Of a stretch of 14,948 nt of DNA, positions 6,470 to 14,176 are shown piece after piece (positions within the stretch are counted from its first letter, which is position 1; the number at the start of each line of letters is the position of its first letter). The stretch covers positions 1-14,948 of the forward strand of contig CALFSV010000141.1 of NCBI GenBank assembly GCA_937916485.1, given 5' to 3'. Below the pieces are notes generated by a model. The model saw nothing but the letters and a program-made list of their open reading frames with translations. It made no database searches and was not told where the DNA came from. The translations under genes and the position numbers were made by a program. This DNA comes from an uncultured Paracoccaceae bacterium (GTDB lineage: Bacteria > Pseudomonadota > Alphaproteobacteria > Rhodobacterales > Rhodobacteraceae).

Positions 6470-8544
6470 GACCGCTGCTCCCCGATCTCGATATGGATGT
6501 TGCGATAGGCGTCGATCGACACGCGGTTGCCCGGGTGGATCACCACCGTCGAGCCCGAATCCTCGATGATCGCAGGCCCGGTGAAGGACATGCCGGGCAG
6601 GAGTTTCTCCCCGTCGTAGATGTCCGCCTCGTGCGTTCCCTCGAGCGCGTAGTCGACATCGCGCTGCCCCTTGAGCGCGTCCGACGCCGGCGCGTCGGTC
6701 AGCTCTTCGGGCTTCATCGTCAGCTTGCCGACCTCGGCACGGGCGACAAGGTGGATGCCCACCATCTCGACCGGCGCGGAGAGGCGATAGGTGTATTCCC
6801 GCTCATAGGCTGCGTGGAAATCCTCGGCGATGCGGTCAAGCCTGCCGTCCGTCACCTCGCCTTCGATCAGAACCTCGGTCGTGTGTTCCTGGTTCTGGTA
6901 GCGGAACTTGCCATAGCGCAGGAACGTGACGCGCCCCGGATCGACGCCTTCCTCGGCAAAGGTTGCCCGCGCCTTGGCCTCGGCCTCGGCAAAGACGCCC
7001 TCGATCAGCGCGCCCGCCCCTTCGGTCAGGTCGGCCAGCTGGGTGACGAAGTAATCGCGCCGCAGATCCGACATCATCATGCCCCAAGCCGAAAAGACCG
7101 AGGCCGCGGCAGGCACCACGACCTTCTTGACCTGCAATTCCTGGCCCAGCGCCACACCGTGCATCGCACCCCCGCCGCCAAAGGCCAGAAGTGTGAAATC
7201 GCGGGTGTCGTGGCCACGGTTCAGCGACACCAGCTTGAGCGCGTTGACCATGTTGTTGTTGGCGATCCGGATGATCCCGCGGGCGGCCTCGTCGGTCGAG
7301 ACGCCCAGCTTCTCACCCACCGCCGAAAGGGCCTTTTCGGCGGATGTGATATCGGCCTCCACCTCGCCGCCGCAGAAATAGTCGCGGTTGATCCGGCCAA
7401 GCCATAGATTGGCATCGGTGGTGGTGGCCTCGCTCCCGCCCTTGCCATAGGCGGCCGGGCCGGGCAAGGCGCCCGCGGATTGCGGGCCCACATGCAGCTT
7501 GCCGAAATCATCGACCCAGGCGATCGAGCCGCCGCCATTACCGATTTCCACCAGATCCACGACCGGCACCATGATCGGGTAGCCCGCCGATTTGCGGCTC
7601 CGCTCGATCCAGTAGTCGGTCATGATCCGAACCTCGCCGCCCTCGACCAGCGAACATTTCGCCGTCGTCCCGCCGATATCGAGGGCAAGGATATCGGGCT
7701 CCCCGATCAGCTTGCCCAGCTCGGCCGCGCCCCAGAACCCCGAGGCAGGGCCACTTTCGACCATGGTGATCGGCACGGCCGACGTGGCGGCAAGGCTGTC
7801 GACCCCGCAATTCGACTGCATGATATAGGGCGACTTGGTAAAGCCCTGCGCCTTGAGACCGTCATCCAGCTTGCCCAGGTAGCGGGCGGCGACCGGCTGC
7901 ACATAGGCGGACAGAACAGCGGTGTTCGAACGTTCGTATTCGCGCCATTCTCGGGTGATCTGATGGCTCGCGACGACCGAGACCTCGGGCCAGAGCCGGG
8001 CCACCTCGGCCAGCAGTGCCTCTTCGTGGGCGGTATTGGCATAGGAATGCAGCAGGCTGATCGCGACCGCCTGCACGCCCTCGGCGCGGAACCTGTCAAG
8101 GATCGCGGGCACGCCGGACAGGTCGAGAGCTGCGCGCTCTTCGCCCATATAGGTCATGCGACCGGGCACTTCGGCGCGCAGGTGGCGCGGCACGAAGGGT
8201 TCGGGCTTCTCATAATGCAGGTTGAAGAAATCGGGCCGGTTGCCGCGCGCGATTTCCAGAGTGTCTCGGAAACCCTCCGTGGTGATCAGGCCGACCTTCA
8301 CGCCCTTGCGTTCGGTCAGGGCGTTGATGACGACAGTCGTGCCGTGGGCGAGGAAATCGACCTCGGACGGGTCGATCCCGCCCTTGGCCAGCACGTTCAG
8401 AACGCCCGTTTCGAAATCCGGTGGCGTGGTGTCCGACTTGGCAGTGATGATGCGCATCGTGCCATCGGCCGCGGTCTCGAAGGCCACGAGATCGGTGAAG
8501 GTTCCGCCCACATCGGTTGCGACCCGGCGAGTGATTTCGGCCAT
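6466..8544 (-). CDS. hyuA: Hydantoinase A/oxoprolinase family protein (HyuA)
   Basis: ATP-binding subunit of a HyuA/HyuB-type enzyme, 692 residues, the usual length. The N-terminal hydantoinase A/oxoprolinase domain begins with DVGGTFTD (11-18), the first phosphate loop of the acetate/sugar-kinase/actin-like fold, then HGTTVVINAL (67-76). The central domain has ESGPASG (263-269), a second phosphate loop DIGGTTAK (289-296), GNGGGS (335-340), PGPAAYG (361-367) and AFGGGGAMHG (454-463). The C-terminal domain ends with GPAIIEDSGSTVV (656-668). The ATG at 8544 has a near-perfect AGGAGG six bases upstream, the strongest ribosome site in the cluster. The gene begins one base after the GAF gene stop and overlaps hyuB by 4 bp. 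In characterised members this subunit phosphorylates the amide or ketone substrate and HyuB completes the hydrolysis or carboxylation. It is the only HyuA in the window, although two HyuBs are present. Confidence 0.95.
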   Translation of the reverse strand: MAEITRRVATDVGGTFTDLVAFETAADGTMRIITAKSDTTPPDFETGVLNVLAKGGIDPSEVDFLAHGTTVVINALTERKGVKVGLITTEGFRDTLEIARGNRPDFFNLHYEKPEPFVPRHLRAEVPGRMTYMGEERAALDLSGVPAILDRFRAEGVQAVAISLLHSYANTAHEEALLAEVARLWPEVSVVASHQITREWREYERSNTAVLSAYVQPVAARYLGKLDDGLKAQGFTKSPYIMQSNCGVDSLAATSAVPITMVESGPASGFWGAAELGKLIGEPDILALDIGGTTAKCSLVEGGEVRIMTDYWIERSRKSAGYPIMVPVVDLVEIGNGGGSIAWVDDFGKLHVGPQSAGALPGPAAYGKGGSEATTTDANLWLGRINRDYFCGGEVEADITSAEKALSAVGEKLGVSTDEAARGIIRIANNNMVNALKLVSLNRGHDTRDFTLLAFGGGGAMHGVALGQELQVKKVVVPAAASVFSAWGMMMSDLRRDYFVTQLADLTEGAGALIEGVFAEAEAKARATFAEEGVDPGRVTFLRYGKFRYQNQEHTTEVLIEGEVTDGRLDRIAEDFHAAYEREYTYRLSAPVEMVGIHLVARAEVGKLTMKPEELTDAPASDALKGQRDVDYALEGTHEADIYDGEKLLPGMSFTGPAIIEDSGSTVVIHPGNRVSIDAYRNIHIEIGEQRS

Positions 8545-8545
8545 G

Positions 8546-9028
8546 TCAGTCCTCCTTCTTCAGGGATTGCGCCAGCAGGAACACCGCGGCCCCCGGCAGT
8601 TTGAGCGTCTCGGCGGCGGCGACACGTTCGGGCGTGAAATGCCCCGCCACGTTCAGGCAATTCAGCGTGCCCAGAAGTTTGCCGCCCGCGACGATCGGCA
8701 GGTTCAGGCAGCTTTCGCAACCTAGGCTCTGGATCAGTTCGTGATCGGCAAAAACTTCGGCGATATCCTCAATGGAATTAGCGACGAATGTCTCGTGCCG
8801 GCCCTCGACGGTTTCGGACCATTTGCCCGGCTGCATCGGCTTCTCCCCGCTTGAGGGATAGGCTTCGGGCATGTTGGAATAGGTCCGCCTGGCCACGCCA
8901 CGCCCGAGGTCGAGCTCCATCATCGTGAACAGCGTGATGCCGATCGTGTCGTCGACCAGCGCCTCGAGCGCCGCATAGGCAGCCTCGGGCTGGTTCGGGT
9001 CGGCGATGGCCTGTGCAAGATCTCTCAT
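8546..9028 (-). CDS. Small stand-alone GAF-domain protein with three cysteines
   Basis: A 160-residue protein consisting of essentially one GAF fold. Hydrophobic strand ITLFTMMELD (31-40), the segment TYSNMPEAYP (49-58), an ETFVANSIEDIAEVF helix region (80-93), the strand pair around LPIVAGGKLLGTLNCL (110-125), and a C-terminal helix from about 133. It has no output domain and no membrane segment. Three cysteines stand out: Cys104 and Cys107 in LGCESC, and Cys124 in TLNCLN. They are in the part of the fold that lines the GAF ligand pocket. In free-methionine-R-sulfoxide reductases, also lone GAF proteins, pocket cysteines are catalytic, but the spacing here is not clearly that of that family. 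It overlaps the preceding ATPase gene by 4 bp and precedes hyuA by one base. I infer a ligand or redox sensor, or an accessory subunit, for the hydantoinase. Fold call confident, function unknown. Confidence 0.8.
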   Translation of the reverse strand: MRDLAQAIADPNQPEAAYAALEALVDDTIGITLFTMMELDLGRGVARRTYSNMPEAYPSSGEKPMQPGKWSETVEGRHETFVANSIEDIAEVFADHELIQSLGCESCLNLPIVAGGKLLGTLNCLNVAGHFTPERVAAAETLKLPGAAVFLLAQSLKKED

Positions 9029-9822
9029 GTGCCCTCCGCAAGGCTGTTTCTGAGTGAAAGCTCATCGTTATCCACCACCGGCACCGCCGAAATCAGGCTT
9101 CGGGTGTAGGGATCGCGCGGGTTGGTGAAGATGGCTTCGGTCGTGCCCGTCTCGACCAGTTGCCCGGATTTGAAGACGGCGACCCGGTCGGCCACGTTGC
9201 GCACGACGGCAAGGTCATGGGTGATGAATACATAGGTCAGGCCCCGGCTGGCGCGCAGATCATTCAACAGCCGCAGAACCCGCGCCTGCACCAGAACATC
9301 AAGCGCCGATGTGGGTTCGTCCAGCACAACGATACGCGGGTCGCAGGCCAGCGCCCGCGCGATGCCGACGCGCTGCCTCTGCCCGCCCGACAGGGAAGAT
9401 GGCGCCCGCTTGCGCATCGCGGGCGGCAGACCCACGGCATCGAGCGCCTCTTCGACCACCCGCCAGCGCCCGGACCGATCCCCAATCCCGTAGGTATCAA
9501 GACCCAGCCGGATCGACGCCCCGATCGTGCGCTTGGGGTTGAGCGAGGACAGCGGGTTCTGCTGAACAAGCTGGATCGCGCGGCGATGGTCCGGCAGGCG
9601 TCGGGCCGGCAGATCGGCCCCGTCAAAGCGGAGCCGCCCGGAACTCGGCGCAAGGATGCCGAGGATCATGTTGGCCAGCGTGGTCTTGCCGGAGCCGCTT
9701 TCGCCCACCACGGCCAGACATTCGCCTTGCGCCACCGACAGCGACACGTCGCGCACCGCATGAACCGGACCATGATCGGTATGAAACGTCTTCGAGACGT
9801 TCTGCACCTCCAGAAGGCTCAT
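9025..9822 (-). CDS. Peptide-type ABC importer ATPase (DppF/OppF-like)
   Basis: Cytoplasmic ATP-binding subunit of the importer, 265 residues. Walker A is GESGSGKT (40-47), the Q-loop glutamine lies in LVQQNPLSSLNP (85-96), the ABC signature is LSGGQRQR (144-151), Walker B with the catalytic Glu is IVVLDEP (164-170), and the switch His is His202 in FITHDLAVV. The Q-loop sequence QNPxSSLNP and the C-terminal NPRDPYTRSLISAVP block are specific to the Dpp/Opp/nickel family; the usual cysteine-rich Fe-S tail of some members is absent. At 265 residues it is shorter than canonical DppF (about 330). A strong AGGAGG lies 7 bases before the ATG, and the gene overlaps the partner ATPase by 4 bp. It should pair with the ATPase at 9819-10691 to power the two permeases. 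Confidence 0.93.
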   Translation of the reverse strand: MSLLEVQNVSKTFHTDHGPVHAVRDVSLSVAQGECLAVVGESGSGKTTLANMILGILAPSSGRLRFDGADLPARRLPDHRRAIQLVQQNPLSSLNPKRTIGASIRLGLDTYGIGDRSGRWRVVEEALDAVGLPPAMRKRAPSSLSGGQRQRVGIARALACDPRIVVLDEPTSALDVLVQARVLRLLNDLRASRGLTYVFITHDLAVVRNVADRVAVFKSGQLVETGTTEAIFTNPRDPYTRSLISAVPVVDNDELSLRNSLAEGT

Positions 9823-10691
9823 GCTGCGCCCTCCTCGTGCCGGATCAGGGGGGCGACGAAGTCCTCGCTCACCTCGGGCACGTCCGGAAGGCCACCCCCG
9901 GTGATGCGCGGCACCGCGTCCATCAGAGCGCGGGTATAGGCGTGGCGCGGATCGGCAAAGATCGCGGCGGCGGGCCCCTCCTCGACGATGCGGCCACGGT
10001 AGATAACATAAAGCCTGTCGGCGAATTCGCGCACGACGCCCAGATTGTGCGAAATGAACAGGACAGACGTCCCGTGATCATCGACCAGTTCGCGCATCAG
10101 GTGCAGGGTCTGCGCCTGAACCGAGACATCGAGCGCCGTGCCCGGCTCGTCCGCAAGCAGCAGCTTCGGCCTGTTGGCCAGCGCCATCGCGATCATCACC
10201 CGCTGGTTCATCCCGCCCGACAGCTGGAACGGATAGGCCGCCAGCACCCGCGCCGGATCGGGGATCGACACCTCGGTCAGCATCTGCGTCGCGCGCGCAT
10301 CCGACGCCGCGCGCCCGATGCCCGGATCGCGCCGGCCCAGAACCTCACGGAATTGCCGCCCGATGGTGAAGGTCGGGTTCAGTGACGAGGTCGGGTCCTG
10401 AAAGATCATCGACATCTCGGTGCCGCGCAGCGCGGCGCGCTGACGGGCCGACATGGCCCCGATATCGCGCCCGTCGAATTCGACGGCGCCCTTGATCCGG
10501 GCTGTCCGCGTCTCTTGCAGTAGCCCCAGAACAATCCGCGCGGTTACCGACTTGCCGGACCCGCTTTCGCCCACGAGGGCCACCTTTTGCCCCTGTTCGA
10601 TCCGCAGCGAAATGCCGTGCAGCACTTCGGACAGGCCGCCATAGCCCTTGAACGACAGGTGCAGGTCGCGGATGTCCAGAACCGGGCTCAT
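9819..10691 (-). CDS. Peptide-type ABC importer ATPase (DppD/OppD-like)
   Basis: Second ATP-binding subunit, 290 residues. Walker A GESGSGKS (41-48), Q-loop in [12 protein letters not shown] (95-106), signature LSGGMNQR (157-164), Walker B LLLADEP (177-183), switch His215 in FISHNLGVV, and the family-specific end [15 protein letters not shown] (247-261). The M in SGGMNQR is typical of the DppD/OppD type, and the Q in SGGQRQR of its partner is typical of DppF. One small oddity is DEPGTALD where most members have DEPTTALD, beside the D-loop; all catalytic residues are intact. The ribosome site GGGGG is 7-8 bases before the ATG, and the ATG overlaps the permease stop by 4 bp. Confidence 0.93.
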   Translation of the reverse strand: MSPVLDIRDLHLSFKGYGGLSEVLHGISLRIEQGQKVALVGESGSGKSVTARIVLGLLQETRTARIKGAVEFDGRDIGAMSARQRAALRGTEMSMIFQDPTSSLNPTFTIGRQFREVLGRRDPGIGRAASDARATQMLTEVSIPDPARVLAAYPFQLSGGMNQRVMIAMALANRPKLLLADEPGTALDVSVQAQTLHLMRELVDDHGTSVLFISHNLGVVREFADRLYVIYRGRIVEEGPAAAIFADPRHAYTRALMDAVPRITGGGLPDVPEVSEDFVAPLIRHEEGAA

Positions 10692-11521
10692 TCGTCGACC
10701 CCCAGTATCTCACGAAGGCCATCGCCCAGAAGGTTGAAGCCGAAGACGACCAGAAGGATCGCGAGGCCGGGGAATACGGTCAGCCACCAGCTGTCGGGCA
10801 GATAGCGCGCACCTTCAGCCACCATGGAGCCAAGATCCGGCGTTGGCGGCTGAACGCCAAGCCCGAGGAACGACAGCGACGAGGCGATGATGATCACGAA
10901 GCCCATGTCGAGCGTCATCTTGGTCAGGATAGCGGGCAGGCAATTGGGCAGGATTTCGCGAAACGCGATGTGAAAGCTCGAGGCGCCGATCACCTCGGCG
11001 GCCAGAACATAGCCCTCTTCGCGTTCGCTCCGCGCGATCGAATAGACCAGCCGCGCATACCACGGCCACCACATCACCGTGACGGCCAGCATCGCGTTGG
11101 TCAGCGTCGGTTCCAGCACGCCCATCATGGCGATGGCCAGAACCAGAGGCGGGATCGACAGGAACACATCGACCAGACGCATCAGGATCGTCTCGACCCA
11201 GCCGCCCATATAGCCCGCCAGAAGCCCCACGATCGTGCCCACCGGCGGCGCGATGGCCAGAACCACGAGCCCGAGGCCCAGCGAAATCTGGTAGGCATAG
11301 AGGATCCGACTAAAGATATCGCGCCCCACGAGATCCGTGCCCATCCAGTTCTGCGCCGAGGGCGGGCGGTTGTTGTTGAGGAAGTCCACGACCGCGCCGT
11401 TGTGGGTCGGGTATGGCGCGATCCACGGCGCAAAGACGGCAGCAAAGACGATCAGCACCACGAGGATGAACCCGATCAGCGACAGAGGATTGGCCGCGAG
11501 GATGCGGAACGCCCGGATCAT
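10688..11521 (-). CDS. Peptide-type ABC importer permease (DppC/OppC-like)
   Basis: Inner-membrane permease, 277 residues, with about six hydrophobic segments (around 12-34, 80-105, 112-135, 140-160, 203-222, 248-265). Typical DppC features are the NWMGTDLVGRDIFSRILY block (58-75), the EAA coupling loop EVIGASSFHIAFREILPN (176-193) that contacts the ATPases, GLGVQPPTPDLGSM (220-233) and the C-terminal GFNLLGDGLRE (261-271). The open frame continues upstream, but the ATG at 11521 is chosen because it overlaps the DppB-like gene's stop by 4 bp, has GAGGG about 8 bases upstream, and gives the family's normal N-terminus (MIRAFRILAANPLSLIG). Confidence 0.92.
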   Translation of the reverse strand: MIRAFRILAANPLSLIGFILVVLIVFAAVFAPWIAPYPTHNGAVVDFLNNNRPPSAQNWMGTDLVGRDIFSRILYAYQISLGLGLVVLAIAPPVGTIVGLLAGYMGGWVETILMRLVDVFLSIPPLVLAIAMMGVLEPTLTNAMLAVTVMWWPWYARLVYSIARSEREEGYVLAAEVIGASSFHIAFREILPNCLPAILTKMTLDMGFVIIIASSLSFLGLGVQPPTPDLGSMVAEGARYLPDSWWLTVFPGLAILLVVFGFNLLGDGLREILGVDE

Positions 11522-12546
11522 GCCGAGGCCCTCGTGGAATGGCGGATGCGCGGGTTGAGGAAGGCAATCAGCAGATCGACGATGATGTTCACGATCAGGA
11601 ACGTGATCGCGATGATCAGGACCGTGCCCATGATCGCGTTGAGATCCTTGCGCAGGATCACTGCCACGCCATAGCGCGACAGGCCCGGCCATGCAAAGAC
11701 CGCCTCAACCAGGAAGGCATTGCCCAGCATCGCCGCGAAATCGAGGCCGATGATCGTAAGCGACGGGATGATCGAGGGCTTGAACGCGTAGGTCCGCGCG
11801 ATGCGGCTGGGGAAGAACCCGTAGGCCTGCGCCATCTCGATATAGGGTTTCTCGTAAGTCTCGACCATGTTGGCGCGGGTCAGACGCGCGGCCTGCCCGA
11901 TCCCCGACAGCGACAGCGCAACGGCGGGCAGAACAAGGTGATGCCACGCATTCCAGAATGCCGGCCAGTTCCCAGCAAGTGCCGTGTCGATCGTCATGAA
12001 GCCGGTGACGCGCTCGATCTCGTAGATGTCCTTGATCCGGCCCGCGATCGGGAAGAACGGCAGGTAATAGGCAAAGATCAGCATCAGGATCACAGCCCAG
12101 ACGAAACTGGGTGCCGACACCGTCAGAAGCGACAGAACCCGCACGAGGTGATCGGGCCAGCGGCCCCGATACCTCGCGGCCAGAATGCCCAGGGGCAGCC
12201 CCACGGCCACCATGATAAGCCCCGCGAGGAACACCAGTTCCAACGTCGCTGGCAGGAATTGCGCGATATCAGTCGTCACGGGGCGGTTGGTATAAAGCGA
12301 AGTACCCAGATCGCCGCGCGCCAGATCGCGCAGGAAGAACCCGTATTGAACCGGGATCGGCTCATCGAGATGCATCTCCGCCCGGATACGCTCCACCTGC
12401 TCGGCCGTCGCGTTGGGGCCCAGCGCAATACGAGCCGGATCGCCCGGAATGATCCGGGCAATCGCGAAGATCAGCATCGAGACGCCGATCAGGACAACAA
12501 AGGAAATCCCTAGCCGTCTGAGCAGCAATCGCAGGACGGGTGACAT
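11518..12546 (-). CDS. Peptide-type ABC importer permease (DppB/OppB-like)
   Basis: Inner-membrane permease of 342 residues. An N-terminal helix (about 9-32) runs into the family motif ARIIPGDPARIALGPNA (30-46), followed by the periplasmic block DLGTSLYTNRPV (79-90) and further membrane helices around 100-123, 135-163, 203-215, 265-285 and 303-330. The EAA coupling loop lies around YIEMAQAYGFFPSRIARTYAFK (235-256), and FAWPGLSRYGV (284-294) is the classical DppB signature. The Shine-Dalgarno before the ATG is weak (GGAT). This is the only gene of the operon not overlapping or abutting its upstream neighbour. A 64-bp gap with a strong hairpin separates it from the binding-protein gene, which suggests lower expression than the binding protein. 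Confidence 0.93.
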   Translation of the reverse strand: MSPVLRLLLRRLGISFVVLIGVSMLIFAIARIIPGDPARIALGPNATAEQVERIRAEMHLDEPIPVQYGFFLRDLARGDLGTSLYTNRPVTTDIAQFLPATLELVFLAGLIMVAVGLPLGILAARYRGRWPDHLVRVLSLLTVSAPSFVWAVILMLIFAYYLPFFPIAGRIKDIYEIERVTGFMTIDTALAGNWPAFWNAWHHLVLPAVALSLSGIGQAARLTRANMVETYEKPYIEMAQAYGFFPSRIARTYAFKPSIIPSLTIIGLDFAAMLGNAFLVEAVFAWPGLSRYGVAVILRKDLNAIMGTVLIIAITFLIVNIIVDLLIAFLNPRIRHSTRASA

Positions 12547-12572
12547 GATCTGGTATCCGGTTGGGTCAGGGC

Positions 12573-12599
12573 GGGCCGGGCGGAGAGACCGCCCGGCCC
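12573..12599 (-). promoter_or_regulatory. Perfect 11-bp GC hairpin between binding-protein and permease genes
   Basis: The arms GGGCCGGGCGG (12573-12583) and CCGCCCGGCCC (12589-12599) pair perfectly around a 5-base loop. The hairpin starts 12 bases after the stop codon of the binding-protein gene and ends before the weak ribosome site of the first permease. No U-run follows on the minus strand, so it is not a standard intrinsic terminator. In many binding-protein ABC operons a hairpin at this place protects the upstream mRNA from 3' exonucleases and partly attenuates the downstream genes, giving excess binding protein. That role is inference; the stem itself is directly visible. Confidence 0.8.
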
Positions 12600-12610
12600 T
12601 GTCTTTCCGA

Positions 12611-14176
12611 TTACTCGGTCATTTCCATAAGGCGGAAGGAAAAGCCCATCCCGTCGAGGCCAAAGGCCATCGCCGGATCGGACAATGCGGGAACGCTGAC
12701 ACGGTCCGAGGCCGCAAAGACCGACTGACGGTCAAAACCATAGATCGTCGGAGCAATCTCCATCAGCCTATCGTTCAGCGCCGAATAGGCGGCCTCGCGG
12801 GCCTGGTCGGTCGCGGCCTGACGGCCGGCATCAAGTGCGGCATCGACCTCCGGATCGTTGAGATATTCCGGCGACTGCCACGTTCCCGGAGTGGAGGAGT
12901 GATACATCCCGTACAGTAGCGTGTCGGGATCGCCAGTCACCGCGTTGACAAAGATCTGGCTGATGTGGGGCGTGTTCTCGGGGCTGGCGACCCGCTCGGT
13001 GAAGAGCGCCCAAGGCAGCGTCTCGATCGAGGAAGTGATTCCCAGTTCTGCGAAGTTGGCCTGCATCAGAAGGGCCAGTCGCTCTTCCAGCGGAACCTCG
13101 GCGATCCAGCTGATCTCGAGGTTGAAATCGCCAGGCGCCGTGCCGCATTCGGCAAGGTAGGCCCGCGCCGCATCCATGTCTCGCGCCAGCGCGTCGGACG
13201 GCGGGTTAGAGCCGAACATGCCGACCGGGATCGCACCGGTGGAGGGGCTGCCCCCCGAGACATCGTCGGTGATCGCCAGCATCTGGATCGCGGTGCCGTA
13301 ATCGAAGGCGTTTGTGATCGCGAGTCGGCAATTCACATCGTCAAGCGGCGGCTTGGTGGTGTTGAGCTTGACATAGAAGCCGCCCGTCCCGCTTTCGGTC
13401 AGGAGCTGCGCGCCGCCATTGGCAAGCGCCTGCATCACCTCGGGCGGAAGCCACTGGCTGGAAATGTCGTGCTCGCCCTGCGCGATCAGCGTCCGGACCG
13501 TTGCCGCCTCGAGCCCGTAACGCAGCCGCACCTGATCGGGCGCCGCCTCTTTGATCTCGAGGAAATAACCGTCATTCTTGGCCATGACAGTTTCTTCTTG
13601 CGGGTTGTGCGACGTCACCGAATAAGCGCCAGTGCCCGCCCCGTTGCTCGACAGGAAGCTTTCGCCCCATTCGTCGTCGGCCGTGGCATTTTCCTGCACC
13701 AGCACGCTGTCGACGATCGGCAGACGCACGAGCGATGCCACGAAGGGCGCGTAAGGCGCGTCGAGCGTGAAGCTGACGGTCATGTCATCGACCGACTCGG
13801 CCGTGACCCCGCCAAAGAGATAGGACAGACCCTGCCCCAGCGCCTGCATCCGCTCGATCGAATAAACGACATCGGCGGCGGTCAGTGGGTTTCCGCTTTG
13901 GAAGGTGACGCCATCGCGTAGGGTGAAGGTGTAGGTCGCGCCATCGACCTCCCAGCTTGTGGCGAGATGGGGGTCGTGGCCCGGACCGCCCTGCGTCGGG
14001 ATGACGAGCGTGTCATAGACGTTGAACATAAGGATCGAGTCGGCGTAATCCGACGCCTTCGCCGGATCGAGTTCGCCTACGGCGACCTCGTCTAGGCGCA
14101 AGACAGATTGCGCATAGGCCGGAGCCGTCAGGGATGTCGCGGCAAGTAGCGCCGCGGCGAGCATTGTCCTTTTCAT
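12611..14176 (-). CDS. Family-5 extracellular solute-binding protein of the peptide/amide importer
   Basis: Periplasmic receptor of the ABC importer, 521 residues, the normal length for the DppA/OppA group (SBP family 5). A Sec signal peptide is clear: MKR, a hydrophobic core from 5 to about 17, and an AYA cleavage site at 20-22. There is no lipobox cysteine, so it is a soluble periplasmic protein. Family landmarks include LDPAKASDYAD (36-46), DPHLATSWEVDGATYTFTLRDG (68-89), GNPLTAADVVYSIER (95-109) and GTGAYSV (181-187). The conserved CRLAITNAFDY region is at 283-293. Cys283 and Cys344 are the only cysteines in the mature protein and could form a disulfide. AGGAGAGG lies about 11 bases before the ATG, and the gene overlaps the regulator's stop by 4 bp. 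It sets the uptake specificity of the operon; the ligand cannot be deduced. Confidence 0.94.
   Translation of the reverse strand: MKRTMLAAALLAATSLTAPAYAQSVLRLDEVAVGELDPAKASDYADSILMFNVYDTLVIPTQGGPGHDPHLATSWEVDGATYTFTLRDGVTFQSGNPLTAADVVYSIERMQALGQGLSYLFGGVTAESVDDMTVSFTLDAPYAPFVASLVRLPIVDSVLVQENATADDEWGESFLSSNGAGTGAYSVTSHNPQEETVMAKNDGYFLEIKEAAPDQVRLRYGLEAATVRTLIAQGEHDISSQWLPPEVMQALANGGAQLLTESGTGGFYVKLNTTKPPLDDVNCRLAITNAFDYGTAIQMLAITDDVSGGSPSTGAIPVGMFGSNPPSDALARDMDAARAYLAECGTAPGDFNLEISWIAEVPLEERLALLMQANFAELGITSSIETLPWALFTERVASPENTPHISQIFVNAVTGDPDTLLYGMYHSSTPGTWQSPEYLNDPEVDAALDAGRQAATDQAREAAYSALNDRLMEIAPTIYGFDRQSVFAASDRVSVPALSDPAMAFGLDGMGFSFRLMEMTE

Noticed and set aside
5264..6508. 414-codon open frame on the plus strand opposite hyuB-1
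   Set aside because: It is antisense to a clear HyuB with family motifs throughout, is rich in Arg/His/Asp as expected for shadow frames in GC-rich DNA, and has no recognisable domain.
7480..8604. 374-codon plus-strand frame opposite hyuA
   Set aside because: Antisense shadow of hyuA with low-complexity composition and no domain signature.
11539..12513. 324-codon plus-strand frame opposite the first permease
   Set aside because: Very rich in Arg, Asp, Gln and His, the mirror of a membrane-protein gene, so it is a shadow.
12573..12599. The GC hairpin as an intrinsic terminator splitting the operon
   Set aside because: No U-run follows the stem on the minus strand, and the downstream permeases and ATPases clearly belong with the binding protein.
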